The notes: generated by a model not told the origin, from the letters alone. A stretch of 13,319 bases of DNA from Oehlia diaphana (GCA_003833135.1 QZLH01000994.1:1461-14779), one strand, 5' to 3'; counted from the first letter of the stretch, positions 1 to 9,141 are shown. Numbers and translations: made by a program.

Positions 1-75
1 TTTATACAGTAATTTTAAATATAAAACTGCGCCACATAATTAATAAATTTACTATGTATACTACGGCATTACAAC

Positions 76-211
76 GGTTAGCTAAACTGTACTGTACGAA
101 GTGAGAACTCACCAATCAGATTTTATTGTACGATAAATAACAAAAAATTGAAAAGTATACAATGAGTTATGATTGGCTAAAATATTTTCGTACAGTACAG
201 TTTAGCTGACC
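76..211. mobile_element. Short inverted-repeat element (MITE-like)
   Basis: The ends at 76-100 and 187-211 are 25-bp inverted repeats with one mismatch, each beginning GGTYAGCTAAACTGTACTG when read inward. The 86-bp interior has no coding potential, although the motif CCAATCA also recurs in inverted orientation inside it. A further copy of the outer 16 bp (189-204) lies in direct orientation at 211-226, so a second, nested or truncated copy may abut the right end. No convincing target-site duplication is visible; the TA dinucleotides near each end belong to the palindromic TIR. The size, the absence of an ORF and the near-perfect TIRs fit a non-autonomous DNA transposon. The superfamily cannot be assigned. 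Confidence 0.7.
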
Positions 212-226
212 GTACAGTACAGTTTA

Positions 227-625
227 TCTATTTACCTGATTTGAGTAATTTGTATAGATAAACTGATAAAACCATTCGGATTGAAGAATAATTATAGACT
301 AATTGATCCTGAGAATATTGAAAGAGCTATAATTATTATCAGGAATTAAAAAAATGTAGGATCTACAACTCCTTCATCAACACGACTAGCAGTTATAGTA
401 TTTTCTTTAATTAATTCTGGGTTCTTTCTACTTTGGAATTTTAGCTAATTACTTTTAATAAGGGATGTTTGGAAATATACAACATTGTCAGTTTCGTCGT
501 CGTTATATTGTATCATAATTACATTTTTTTTATAGAAAAAGAGATAAAATGTCACAAAAAAGATAAAAGCAAAGGTTTTGCACACAAAAAGATATAAAGA
601 AGATTGTTACAAAATGTTTAAAGAT
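227..625. other. AT-rich intergenic stretch, no gene seen
   Basis: About 400 bases with no supportable gene. Short open stretches at roughly 270-435 read as plausible peptide on both strands but are broken by stops and match nothing that I recognise. Confidence 0.4.
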
Positions 626-670
626 AAGTTTCACGTCACAAAATAAAAATAAAGTTTCGCGTCATAAAAT
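626..670. repeat. Two direct copies of a 19-bp repeat
   Basis: The motif AAGTTTCRCGTCAYAAAAT occurs at 626-644 and 652-670, 26 bp apart. Looser relatives (GTCACAAAAAAGATAAA and similar) run through 549-620, which suggests a decayed tandem array. No function is evident. Confidence 0.5.
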
Positions 671-710
671 GATAAAAAAGGAAGTTTAAACTCGAACACA
701 CCGCTTAGAG

Positions 711-858
711 CAGTGATGACAGTGATGTGCATATGTTCCAATAGTATAAAATTTGATTGAAAGCTTTCAATCAAATTGGTTTTTTAGAAAATTTTGCTTT
801 CAATCTTTCCAAAAGTGCTTCCAATAGTACTTCCAATTTTTCCAAGAGCACATCACTG
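711..858. mobile_element. hAT-type MITE with 8-bp target duplication
   Basis: A 148-bp element begins CAGTGATG (711-718) and ends CATCACTG (851-858). The repeat CAGTGATGTGC also pairs from 720-730 with 848-858. The 8-bp sequence GCTTAGAG lies immediately outside both ends (703-710 and 859-866), which is a perfect target-site duplication. CAGTG-type termini with 8-bp duplications of the form NNNTANNN or NTNTAGAN are characteristic of the hAT superfamily. The interior has a 28-bp perfect palindrome (750-777) and several TTCCAA motifs near the right end, as expected for subterminal transposase-binding repeats. There is no ORF, so the element would be mobilised in trans. The perfect duplication suggests a fairly recent insertion. 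Confidence 0.85.
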
Positions 859-866
859 GCTTAGAG

Positions 867-1447
867 GGTCAAGTCCGATACTTTTACTATAATATATACA
901 TACAGTATATCTGGATGTTATCACGTTATGCAAATGTAATGCAAATTGTGAATGAATTTAGGTAAATTTTTAGTAATGTTATACAAATGTAATTATCTAA
1001 TATCAGATTCATAAAATTTTAATTCTTGATATGAATATACTTTGTCTTAGTTTAGATAATGTTACAGTCAGAGAAATTGCTTTCAGAATATGCTTCAAAT
1101 ACCAATGAATAATTAGAATGTACCATTCTAATTATTATAGAGGCTCTGGCTGAAAAAAAAACTTTTGCCGATATATAATATGATTCGTTTTTGCAAAGGT
1201 GTCTACGCATTCCTTGATTAATCAAAAACAATTAATCGAGTAGTTCAATATTAAATAAACATTAGCTTAAATCCTAAACATATTTACATATATCATGATA
1301 TGATAATGATACACAATTATCATCTTTAGTACAATTTTATTAATTTTGCTTCTTAAAATTTCGGGAGCAATATTATAGTAAAACATTATGTACATATTCT
1401 ACTTAATTATGCATTTCAGTTATACAAGTATTTTCGATAAAATATGA
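867..1447. other. AT-rich intergenic stretch with one hairpin
   Basis: No gene is seen. The one notable structure is a perfect 13-bp inverted repeat at 1108-1120 and 1124-1136 with a 3-nt loop. It could be a cruciform or a remnant of a small palindromic element. Confidence 0.4.
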
Positions 1448-1563
1448 TATATTACCGAAAAGCAATAAATCTTGATGAATAAATTCTTTTAAAGACCATA
1501 TACTCCATAAAATACGTAAACTTCCACAATCTGCATAGTCCAAACAATCATGTAATTTTGGTT
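1448..1563 (-). pseudogene. Kinase-domain relic 1 (TKL-type), minus strand
   Basis: Read on the minus strand, 1557-1541 gives NYMIV, and 1540-1514 gives DYADCGSLR one base out of frame. Together these resemble the kinase hinge and alpha-D segment of Rhizophagus-type TKL kinases (xYMIVLxYADxGSLRxYL); a single missing base in the leucine codon accounts for the shift. Further on, 1483-1466 gives FIHQDL, a counterpart of the catalytic loop IHRDLH, and 1456-1448 gives GNI, as in the GNIL that follows it. The expected segment between the hinge and the catalytic loop is shortened. The fragment therefore spans only subdomains V to VIb and has lost its frame. It shares long identical nucleotide stretches with relic 2 (5511-5629), so the two are related copies. 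Confidence 0.6.
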
Positions 1564-2017
1564 TTTAGATCTTAAGTTATTCATGACTTTAATGTATGTT
1601 CCGATGAGTTTATGATGTAATGTAGTCTACACGTTTTTTTTTAATTTTAATTTTATTAATCATATTTAGTTAGTTACTGTATAGTACTGAATAAAAGATC
1701 CCCTATTTGTTGTACCCCATTATAACATACCCGGGTATGATATGTGGTTAAAAATTTTAATTCAGGTAGAATTCGGCCAATTTGTTCATGTTCCACACAA
1801 ACACCCCCCGGGCCGCCCCGGATATAGTTCAATTTTTAAATTGATTTATTATACACGGTAACACGGGTATTTTAATCAGTGCTATACGGTAATATTTCCG
1901 ATAAATTCCCATGTAAAAATTATTTAATTCAGAGCCACAATCCAGTCATATTCTAATTAAATGTATTTCCGTCTAATGCAAAAATTGGAGAAACATTTCG
2001 CCTTTTGAGGTCAAATT
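1564..2017. other. Intergenic stretch with a GC-rich palindromic patch
   Basis: No gene is seen. Against the AT-rich background there is a 14-bp perfect palindrome CATACCCGGGTATG (1726-1739) and a GC-rich patch ACACCCCCCGGGCCGCCCCG (about 1800-1819). Related ACGGTAA/ACGGGTA words follow to about 1900. This may be the end of an unrecognised element. Confidence 0.4.
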
Positions 2018-2113
2018 CAGAAACTTGACTCAAACTTCCGAAACCTGCCCAAACTTCCGTGATGTCTGAAACCTAAAATAAATTACTTAATATCCGAAAC
2101 TTGCTCAAACCTA
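2018..2113. repeat. Degenerate 20-bp minisatellite-like repeat
   Basis: Three copies of CCGAAACYTGCYCAAACYTC-like sequence are seen at 2018-2038, 2038-2057 and 2094-2113, with a partial copy (TCTGAAACCTAAAA) near 2065-2078. The first two are head to tail. The repeat has no stops-free coding frame and no recognised function. Confidence 0.5.
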
Positions 2114-2274
2114 ATTTAATTTTTTTAAACATAAATGTTAAAAATATACATAAACCCTAGCCAATATACAGTATGTGTTAAAATGATTTATTAATTTTGT
2201 AATTATTATAAACACTACTGCATCTAAGCCACTCAATATTTTTCTTGAAAGATACTTCCACCACATCCTGCTAA

Positions 2275-2680
2275 ATATAGAAGTCACGATCAATTTTTCA
2301 AAAATGTTCAAACATTTGCAAAATCTCAAGGTTACGCATTAGTAAAGAACTCGTAAGGATCAACATGGTGAATTGAAAAATATGACCTAGGTGATACTTA
2401 CAATAGCTCTTTGGGTCTTACTGAAGAAACACCCAAAGATATAAAATCACGATTAATTGACTCAGTGTCCTTTTGAATTGTATGCTGCTAGACATAATGA
2501 TTTATGGCATTTAGAATTAGCAATGCAAATTATAATTATAACTTTCCAGAAAACATATCAGGACATTCAATTGCTCATTAACTACAGAGGAACTGTTAGA
2601 AACTGAGTGTTGCAGCACTGGGGTCACGTCCTTAAGAAATTTTATCAACTGGCTTAACGAATGGCGCAGCAAAATTTAGT
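2275..2680 (+). pseudogene. Decayed MULE-type transposase, N-terminal FAR1-like part
   Basis: Pieces of one protein family appear in order but in changing frames. They are VQTFAKSQGYALVKNS (about 2309-2356, then a stop), a frame containing LGLTEETPKDIKSRLIDS (to 2474), FELYAARHNDLWHLELA (from 2472, shifted frame), NYNYNFPENISGHSIAH (about 2523-2576, ending at a stop), and LTTEELLETE (about 2578-2607). Near 2620-2680 the words STGV and EIL-ST follow in further frames. This is the layout of the FAR1/WRKY-GCM1-like DNA-binding part of Mutator-like transposases in Glomeromycotina: a segment with the sense CPFELYAARHNDLWHLEVRNPNHNH, then SGHPIARRLTTEEL. At least three frameshifts and three in-frame stops make it dead. 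The catalytic DDE domain is not visible downstream. Confidence 0.7.
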
Positions 2681-3100
2681 AAGTTTAACATGATTGTCAC
2701 ATGGTTTATTACAGGGAGAGGAACAAAAGTAAATTTACTTTTTATATTGTAGGTGAAATAAAATATGATTAAAAATAAATATGTTCTTTTAATAATATTT
2801 TTGATATTCTAAAATTTTTTCTTTATTATGAAAACAATTTGTCTTCTAACATAAAATAACAAGGTTAGTTATTCCAAATTAAATTGAGTTATGCTATCCT
2901 GAGTACTATATTACTTCAAAGAATAAAAGAAAAAGTGTATTTAAGTCATAAATATAAAAAAAAAAATTCTCAATTTACCTAACTTAAAATCCAATGGAAA
3001 ACTGATGAGAATAAAGTTTCATTATTCAAATCGCGACTTGGCTTGTGAAACATCAAATTTAATAAAATATCATATCTTAGGCTGATTTGAAATTAAAACT
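2681..3100. other. AT-rich intergenic stretch, no gene seen
   Basis: This follows the transposase relic. No coding pieces of the catalytic domain or any other gene are recognisable on either strand. It contains A/T runs only. Confidence 0.4.
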
Positions 3101-3138
3101 GGAACGTGACGCAGCAAATTTCCGGTCACATGTACAGT

Positions 3139-4076
3139 CCCCGGCGAAAAGAATGGCGGTGTGAATATCATTTATTGTTTTGGATATGAGATCAGAATTT
3201 TCCTATTTAAATTAAAACTTGTAATGCCCAATGGATTTTTAGAATACTATTTTAAAAAGCAATAAAAAAAAAATGAAGATTTATTATAGTTTTTACGCCT
3301 ATTTTACCTTCTAAAAAATCAAGTAGTTATAAATTTAATAGAAATCGGAGCATAATAATTTGCTATGAACTTCTTTAAAATGCTCAAAATCCTACATAAT
3401 AATAAATTCCAATTTTTTTTTAAAAAAAACTACTTACTTTTAACTGCCAAATATTATAATTGCATTTTGTTATATCACATTATCACAGAGAAATACTACT
3501 AATAATTTTTTGAATTTGGTATGAAAGTTTGAAATAAAAAGTTTAAACTTCATTTTCTCATCAACCAAAGCTTGTATTGAAACAAAATTACAACTATTAG
3601 ATTTCTTGCAATTACGAGATTTAAATAATGGTCTTTTATTATATGATTGAGCTTTTATATTGCTTTTAGAAATGATTATCTTTATACAACATAAAAATTC
3701 ATAATACTCACTATTATACTTGAACTATCACATTACACAGATGCTACACAGTAATTTTGAGACCACCATTCGAACCACATAATCAAGAGGAATCCAATGG
3801 TGGTAAATTTGTCTCAATCTGACCTCTGGATGGCGAGAAAGCTAAGAAAATATTAAAATATCATAATAAAATAACACTGGTTAAGAGTGCGAATAGTACG
3901 CAATACTAAATTAAAGCATTTATTGACACGGGAAGATGATCATATCAAATATTATTTAAATAATGAAATATATGTTTTTTCTGTTCCTCTTTCAGAAAAT
4001 AAAAAAAAAATTCACATTTTACTATAAATTATATTCGTGATATCAAAAAGACTAACCGCCATTCTTTTCGCCGGGG
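3139..4076. mobile_element. About 940-bp element framed by GC-rich inverted repeats
   Basis: A 22-bp sequence at 3139-3160, beginning CCCCGGCGAAAAGAATGG, is repeated exactly in reverse complement at 4055-4076. A perfect GC-rich match of this length in such AT-rich DNA is not expected by chance. Weaker similarity continues outside the matched block: GTACAG lies just outside each copy, and GTCAC/ACGTGAC words at 3103-3130 and 4115-4125. The full termini may therefore reach about 3100 and 4145. The interior has no ORF. It contains an imperfect hairpin, ACCACCATT (3762-3770) pairing with AATGGTGGT (3796-3804), with TTGAGAC repeated just outside. The structure suggests a non-autonomous TIR DNA transposon. 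The superfamily is unknown and no target duplication was identified. Confidence 0.55.
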
Positions 4077-4145
4077 TCTGTCCGTCTGTACCGATGCAAA
4101 AAATTCACCTGATACGTGACCCGTCCGTACGCGGTGGTACGTGGA

Positions 4146-5510
4146 AAATAATAAATCTATTATTGTTCTGCCTCACCGATCAATCTGATATTTAATTAGT
4201 AACTTTCTATGCTCTTTTTCTTTTGTGTATATACCGTATATACAGTACCTGTAAAATATTGTGTCAATAAAAGTCTAAATGATCTTACTGTCTGAAGTCA
4301 GATAATAATTACGATATATAATTATTAATTAGTAAATTTTCACATGATTTTACTGTCACAAAATATCGCTTATCTAAACGATTGCAATGTATTTTCTTGT
4401 AATCATTGCATCATAGATGCTGCTAGAAGAAATATCAAATTAATAGTTGCTTATAAAAACAATTTTAAAGAACTCTTATTGTATCCGAATACAGTCTCTC
4501 ATTATCATTATATCAAAAAAAACTGATCGCTCGTCTAAATATTAAATTTTGCAATCATAAGATATTCGTATTTCATATAATAAAGCGCTAACACCTGGAA
4601 AAATTGGAATAAATAAACTTTTACTTTAACATTAGTTTAAAAACATCACTGGTAAAGTGATTTACATAATACAGCGTTAAATCTACAGCATTTTGATTAA
4701 TAAATTCCTCTTATGATAGTAATCTTGTTTTATATATTATATCATATTATAAAGAATTTTAAATAATAACAAGCAAAACTTATGATTTCTAATTTATAAT
4801 TAGGCAAATTTTTATTCGGCCTATCGCCTGCGCGTGGGCTTAAATAATAGGGTATTTAATAAAGTAATTATTATATACAGTATATCAATAAGTTCACCAA
4901 TCATTCCAATCATTTTGTAAAAATTTTATTAAGAAAACCTACACTCTTAAAAATATTTGTTACAACCTCCCATTTCCATCATTACCACTTATTTGGGACG
5001 ACTTTTTGGGTTAGTGAAAAAATAGCGTCATAATTCATGAAATTAGCACGTCTAAACTCTAAAAAAAGATTTGTTCGAGTCTGTTAATTCGTATAATTAT
5101 GCTGTTTACACTTTGGTAAAATAAAAATAGCAGGGTTTATTTATATCACGACATAAAATTATTTTTTTTAATTATTTTATAGGAAATATACTAATACATA
5201 ATATTTTATTAAAAGTAATAAAAAAAGAAATAAAAGCAAACAAATTTTAAAATAAAATTAATGACCTTTGCTTGAAAATTTTTGAAGATTCAATAAGGAC
5301 TAGTTCAAAAAAACAAACCTCTTGTAATTACCGGCTAGGTTCCCTAATCAACTGTAGATTCCATCTATAATTACCTACAGCATATCACCTCTATTACATT
5401 TACTGTTGAGAAATATCAATTTGTGTAAAGATTCTATTTAATAAAAATATTTTTAATATAACAATATTATTAATTACCTGAAAATACCATACTTATAATA
5501 TTGACATATT
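4146..5510. other. Long AT-rich stretch, no gene supported
   Basis: Nearly 1.4 kb without a recognisable gene. One open frame of 60 codons (4344-4526, plus) has ordinary-looking composition and several cysteines, but resembles nothing I know and lacks supporting context. A small GC-rich island sits at about 4818-4840 (CGGCCTATCGCCTGCGCGTG). CTGTAG and CTACAG form a short inverted pair near 5350-5382. ATATACAGTATAT-like words recur at about 4234 and 4873. Confidence 0.4.
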
Positions 5511-6142
5511 GTGTAAATCTCGATCATGAATAAATTCTTTTTCATGAATTCTTTTAAGACCATATGAAATTCCATAAAATATAAATTTTACTTAAATTTA
5601 TCACGTAAACTTCCACAATTTGCATATGATTTACCTGGCATCACGTGATTGAATATCATTTTAAATTATAGACAATCATGTGATACCGGATAATCAATAT
5701 TATTAATACTTCTAAATAATTATTTTAGATTATATAAACTCTTATTTAGATTATTTAGATGCTTTTTTTCTTTTTCTTCTTTTTATTCTTGTAGTTTTCT
5801 CTTCTTCTTCGTGTTGTATTTTAAATAACAGGCAGTACGAATGTACTGTACGATCTCTTCTATGAGGAGGTTGGGTTTATACGAGTATGTAGCGTAGTAG
5901 CAATCCTTTTGTAAGGGCTCAGCCCACAAACTTGTATGGCTCCCGTCATTGTCTATATTTTTAAAATAAAATAAAATAAAATAAATAATTATTTGCTGAT
6001 ATCCGAATATCTTGAATAAATCTGTCAATATCAACATTACCACTAGTCTATTTTTTAAATTTTGTTTAAAATGTTTTGCATTACATACATTAAACCACTT
6101 ATATCCAGTATTTCTTTTGTAACATTCTTCACAAGAATTCAT
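5511..6142 (-). pseudogene. Kinase relic 2 with Cys-rich N-terminus, interrupted
   Basis: On the minus strand, 6142-6050 encodes a segment containing CEECYKRNTGYKWFNVCNA and ending HFKQNLKN. This is the CxxC...CxxC element that precedes many Rhizophagus TKL kinases. The usual continuation, WTSGNxDIDxFIQ, is present only in another frame: 6047-5985 reads TSGNVDIDRFIQDIRISANN. The tryptophan codon is reduced to two bases (6048-6049), giving a frameshift. The kinase N-lobe is missing, and an A-tailed segment with an (AAAAT)n tract lies in its place (5760-5985). Beyond it, 5629-5600 gives SYANCGSLRD (hinge and alpha-D), and the following frame gives GLKRIHEKEFIH and RDLH (catalytic loop, 5534-5511). 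An insertion of about 40 bp and stops lie between these pieces. The relic is related in sequence to relic 1 at 1448-1563. A 167-codon open frame across 5783-6286 is a by-product of this mixture, not a gene. Confidence 0.65.
5760..5985 (-). mobile_element. Candidate A-tailed insertion inside the kinase relic
   Basis: On the minus strand this segment starts at a (TTTTA)n tract (5963-5985), runs through comparatively GC-rich sequence (about 5820-5955), and ends in an A-rich tail of A/G runs (5760-5795). It separates the SGNxDIDxFIQ part of the relic from its catalytic-loop part and replaces the kinase N-lobe. The purine-rich 3' tail suggests a retroposed sequence (SINE or truncated LINE), but no A-box/B-box promoter or reverse-transcriptase piece is evident and no target duplication was identified. 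A CAGTAC-GAAT-GTACTG hairpin lies at 5833-5848. Confidence 0.35.
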
Positions 6143-6457
6143 GGATAAATTAATCGAGAAATAATGTAAATTAAACAAAATTAAATGAAAACAAATTGCA
6201 GATTTTATATATAAAATTACAAAATGTGGAACCAAACATAAAACAAATAAAATAACAAAATAAATGTAACCAAACAATAAGCTCAATCATGATAGCTGAT
6301 TGGTGATATACATAGTCACATTTCTTACCGAAAATTTAGACCGTCTAAAATAAACTGCCACATCGATACTGTTTCTTCTGTTCGTAAGCATAGAGCTTGC
6401 TTTGCCGATTGTTGGAAATACAGATTATTTTCATATGCACATTATTCATAAAGTTTT

Positions 6458-6558
6458 GTGCGCAACCTATGAAGTCATATGCGCTTACTGTTATTTACTG
6501 TGTTTATTTTATATATATAGGTGCGCATTATGAAATATCGCGCTTACTTTCATAGGCG
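6458..6558. repeat. Paired GTGCGC...TATGAA...GCGCTTACT repeats
   Basis: Two imperfect direct copies of a roughly 30-bp unit lie at 6458-6490 and 6521-6549; each starts GTGCGCA, contains TATGAA, and ends GCGCTTACT. CCTATGAA (6466-6473) also pairs with TTCATAGG (6551-6558), so the outer part can fold back. This may be a small element or the subterminal part of one. Confidence 0.4.
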
Positions 6559-6634
6559 TCGAAAATTTATATACTAACAGCTAAGTACGCCGCGCCAACT
6601 GCTCCATCACTGCACGTGATTAACGTGTCCCGTG

Positions 6635-6708
6635 ATTCTGGCCAGCATTACGTTTTAATCAAAATAAATTATTTAATGACAAAATTTATAATTCCGGCCA
6701 GAATTACG
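6635..6708. repeat. Two copies of the CTGGCCAGAATTACG repeat
   Basis: ATTCTGGCCAGCATTACG (6635-6652) and ATTCCGGCCAGAATTACG (6691-6708) are near-identical 18-mers in direct orientation, 56 bp apart. A third copy, TTTCTGGCCAGAATTATG, lies at 9325-9342 in the promoter region between the two genes. The core AATTCTGGCCAGAATT is palindromic, so the sequence could be an element terminus or a protein-binding site. The copies are dispersed over 2.7 kb, which favours a mobile repeat. Confidence 0.5.
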
Positions 6709-7107
6709 TGTAACCGGCAACTGAATCAGCTCTATCTCATAGAGGGAATGATGAACATATGAACTAAGCTGAATTACGATTACGACATTACGAATATGGA
6801 TTTGGCATTTTAAATATTTACTATCTATGAAGTAATCAAAATAATTTTTATTCTTTTAGTTTATTTTTTGTATTTTGACATTAAAATAATTACTGGCCAA
6901 TAATAATCTATATAACAACCATGATCTCGATTGGTTATAAATTTAATTTATTCTAAATTTATAATAATAAATAAGTACATATAAATACATAAATTAAAAC
7001 TTGATTGGTATAATTCGAAAATTCTGCCCTTAAAATAACGATTAATTCTAACTAACTTATCCTAATCCTACACTAATATGTAAATCTTAATTCATTACCT
7101 GGAAAAT

Positions 7108-9141
7108 TTAAACTTTGATGTCTCCCTTTTTTCAAAAAAAAACTTATCATTAATACAATTATATGAAAACTAAAAAAAAAAAAAATATTAAAACAAATAC
7201 CTGACGTTGATATGGATCAAATATTGCACACTTAACCGATGGTTTTATTTTATCGCTACCAATTTTCTTAATTTTTACTTGTCCACTTCTTTGTTTCAAA
7301 AAAAGACAATTAGTTTGTTCGGTAGAATATATGCTAACAAATTTTGGAGATTCAGTATTAAAATTGCTATATTCTTTTTTTCTAAGCGTAATTGTATTAC
7401 AAGCACTAATGGTATGATAATTTGTAATTATAAGTGTATAAAATGTAAATTTAGGCAAATTTACAAGTAGACGTCGTTCCTCTAAACAATAAGCGAATGC
7501 GCATGCCTTAATTTTATTATTCTCTTCTTGAACATAATAATAATGTCCGATAATAAGAGATTCATTTTTAGGATATTCGCTTAACACAGGAGTTCCTAAA
7601 CAAATTGGGACTTTTGAATCATATTCAATTAGATTATCTGTATCTGGTGCATTAAAATCATTTTTCTGGATTTTTAATCGAGTACTAAAATCAAAATTGA
7701 AATCTCTATAATATCCGATTACCATCCACCCAATATGTAATTTACATTCACGCTTTTTAAAGATTTTAAATGGGTTTTGAACACGATGGATAATAAGACT
7801 TGGCAGCTTTCCATCAGATGGAAAGAGAACTAGGCAAGTAAAAAAATCATTCTTTGATTTCGTTATATCCGTAACAGTTGCAAGAATTTTACAATCAACG
7901 TCTTTATTTTTAATAATTTTCTTGATTTCAGTTGGTATCTCCAATTTAAATTGTATTGGTTTTTTATATTCTTCTAAAACGAGATCACATTTTTCGACGA
8001 TTGAGTGATGAATCGTTATTCCAACAGACTTAATGATTCGTTCATGTAAATCTTTGGGTAAAAATTGAAAAATACTAATCGGATTGCGAAATTCTATACA
8101 ATCCCAACACCTATAATTATTTAAAGAGCCAACCCAATTTCCTATATCTAATTTTTTAATATCTTCAGGTTGTTCGCCTCCAATAATTTTCGTATATTTA
8201 TAGCTACACTCACTTGATTTTTCTTTTAAGTGAGTAGAAGTTTTTCCCATTTTTATTTTAAGATCTTCTATACTTAATTTTCCACTCATTTCACCGGATT
8301 TTTCTGTAGAGAGGTTAACTGATTTCGCAAAATCATCATAATGAATTCTTCCACCTAAGATAACTTCAGTTGGAATAAATTGACCGAAATCTTTAACAAT
8401 TTGCTTAAATTGTTCAGCAGGATCTTCAGAACTTATGGCTTTTTTAACTACTTCAATAAATTCCTGTGTCGCTTCTAAATGCTCAAAGTTCAATTTCAAT
8501 AACGCTTTACCATACTTTATAAAACTATAAGAGGAATCGGTTTTAACTTGAGATGTTTTATTATCTGATGTCTTAAATGATTTTCCTATTCCTAACTTTA
8601 CAAAATATTTTACATTAATATCAGCATTCAAAAATAAATTTTTATCCATCATTTCTTCCTCACATGAACTAGAATTAAATTCTCCCGCTTTGCATACTAA
8701 ATTACCAATTTCTTCAAATATACAATCTTTCATTTCAAATGCTCTTTTGTCAGCTTTCTTAATTCCATCAGGAGTCATGGTACATCCATAATCTAATTTA
8801 CGTAATTGGTTCAGAATCTTCCAATTAAATTTTGAACATGTCGTCAAACTTAGAATACGAGTGTCTTCGCTTTTACGCACAATTTCAACTAAAGAAATAT
8901 TCTCTTCTTCCTCAAACGCTATTTCTGCAAATCTACTATTACTATCATACTTCCTTACAAACGATAATGTAGAATTGATAATACCCCTATCATCGAGTCG
9001 TTGACGAATTTTTGATAAGTTTTCCAAAAGATTTAATTGAATAAATTGAGGTGGTTGCAATGTTTTTTGGTCTATATATTCTACTGTTATCCCTACATTA
9101 TTAGCAGTTTTATTGAAAATACCTCCAAAACCAAAGGACAT
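7108..9141 (-). CDS. MACPF-like domain protein (Glomeromycotina family)
   Basis: This is an intact open frame from the ATG at 9141. Residues 1-647 are encoded by 9141-7201. The N-terminus (about 15-95) looks like a small ubiquitin-like or beta-grasp module. Residues 118-145 contain DYGCTMTPDGIKKADKRAF, a conserved stretch of the expanded Rhizophagus family. Residues 252-264, FGQFIPTEVILGG, match the spacing of the MACPF signature [YW]-G-[TS]-H-[FY]-x6-G-G. W336 and the segment CIEFRNPIS (348-356) sit where MACPF domains have their late conserved strand. The C-terminal third is beta-rich. I predict an intron at 7200-7126 (75 nt, donor GTATTT, acceptor AAG) joining FDPYQRQ to GDIKV and a stop at 7108. 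Without the splice, the frame ends at 7159 with a 13-residue hydrophobic tail encoded by the T-rich intron. No signal peptide is evident. MACPF folds elsewhere form pores; the canonical TH of the signature is missing here, so pore formation is unproven. It is divergent from the kinase gene at 9472. Confidence 0.8.

Larger units (their letters stand above)
6143..7107. other. Intergenic stretch downstream of the minus-strand gene
   Basis: No gene is seen. An AATAAA word on the minus strand at 6952-6947 lies about 155 nt past the stop of the MACPF-like gene and could be its poly(A) signal, although such words are common in DNA this AT-rich. The part at 6455-6710 is richer in G+C and carries short repeats, listed separately. 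Confidence 0.4.

Noticed and set aside
270..435. Possible coding fragment near the left end (LIDPENIERA on plus, NPELIKENTITASRVDEG on minus)
   Set aside because: Both strands give protein-like short reads, each broken by stops. I recognise no family, so neither is supportable.
2138..2329. Open frame of 63 codons, minus strand
   Set aside because: It overlaps the start of the MULE-like relic on the opposite strand, has no recognisable motif, and its low-complexity AT-rich C-terminus looks fortuitous.
4344..4526. Open frame of 60 codons, plus strand, with several cysteines
   Set aside because: There is no family resemblance, intron or neighbouring exon. An open frame of this length can occur by chance in a 13-kb window.
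5325..5400. Possible tRNA-like sequence around GGTTCC and paired CTGTAG/CTACAG
   Set aside because: No cloverleaf can be drawn, and the A-box and B-box consensus are missing.
5783..6286. Open frame of 167 codons, minus strand, as a real gene
   Set aside because: Only about 30 residues (6142-6050) match a known kinase-associated element. The upstream part is AT-driven hydrophobic sequence, and the downstream part runs out of frame relative to the homology and into an insertion.
7207..7470. Open frame of 87 codons, plus strand
   Set aside because: It lies antisense within the MACPF-like coding exon and is a shadow of it.
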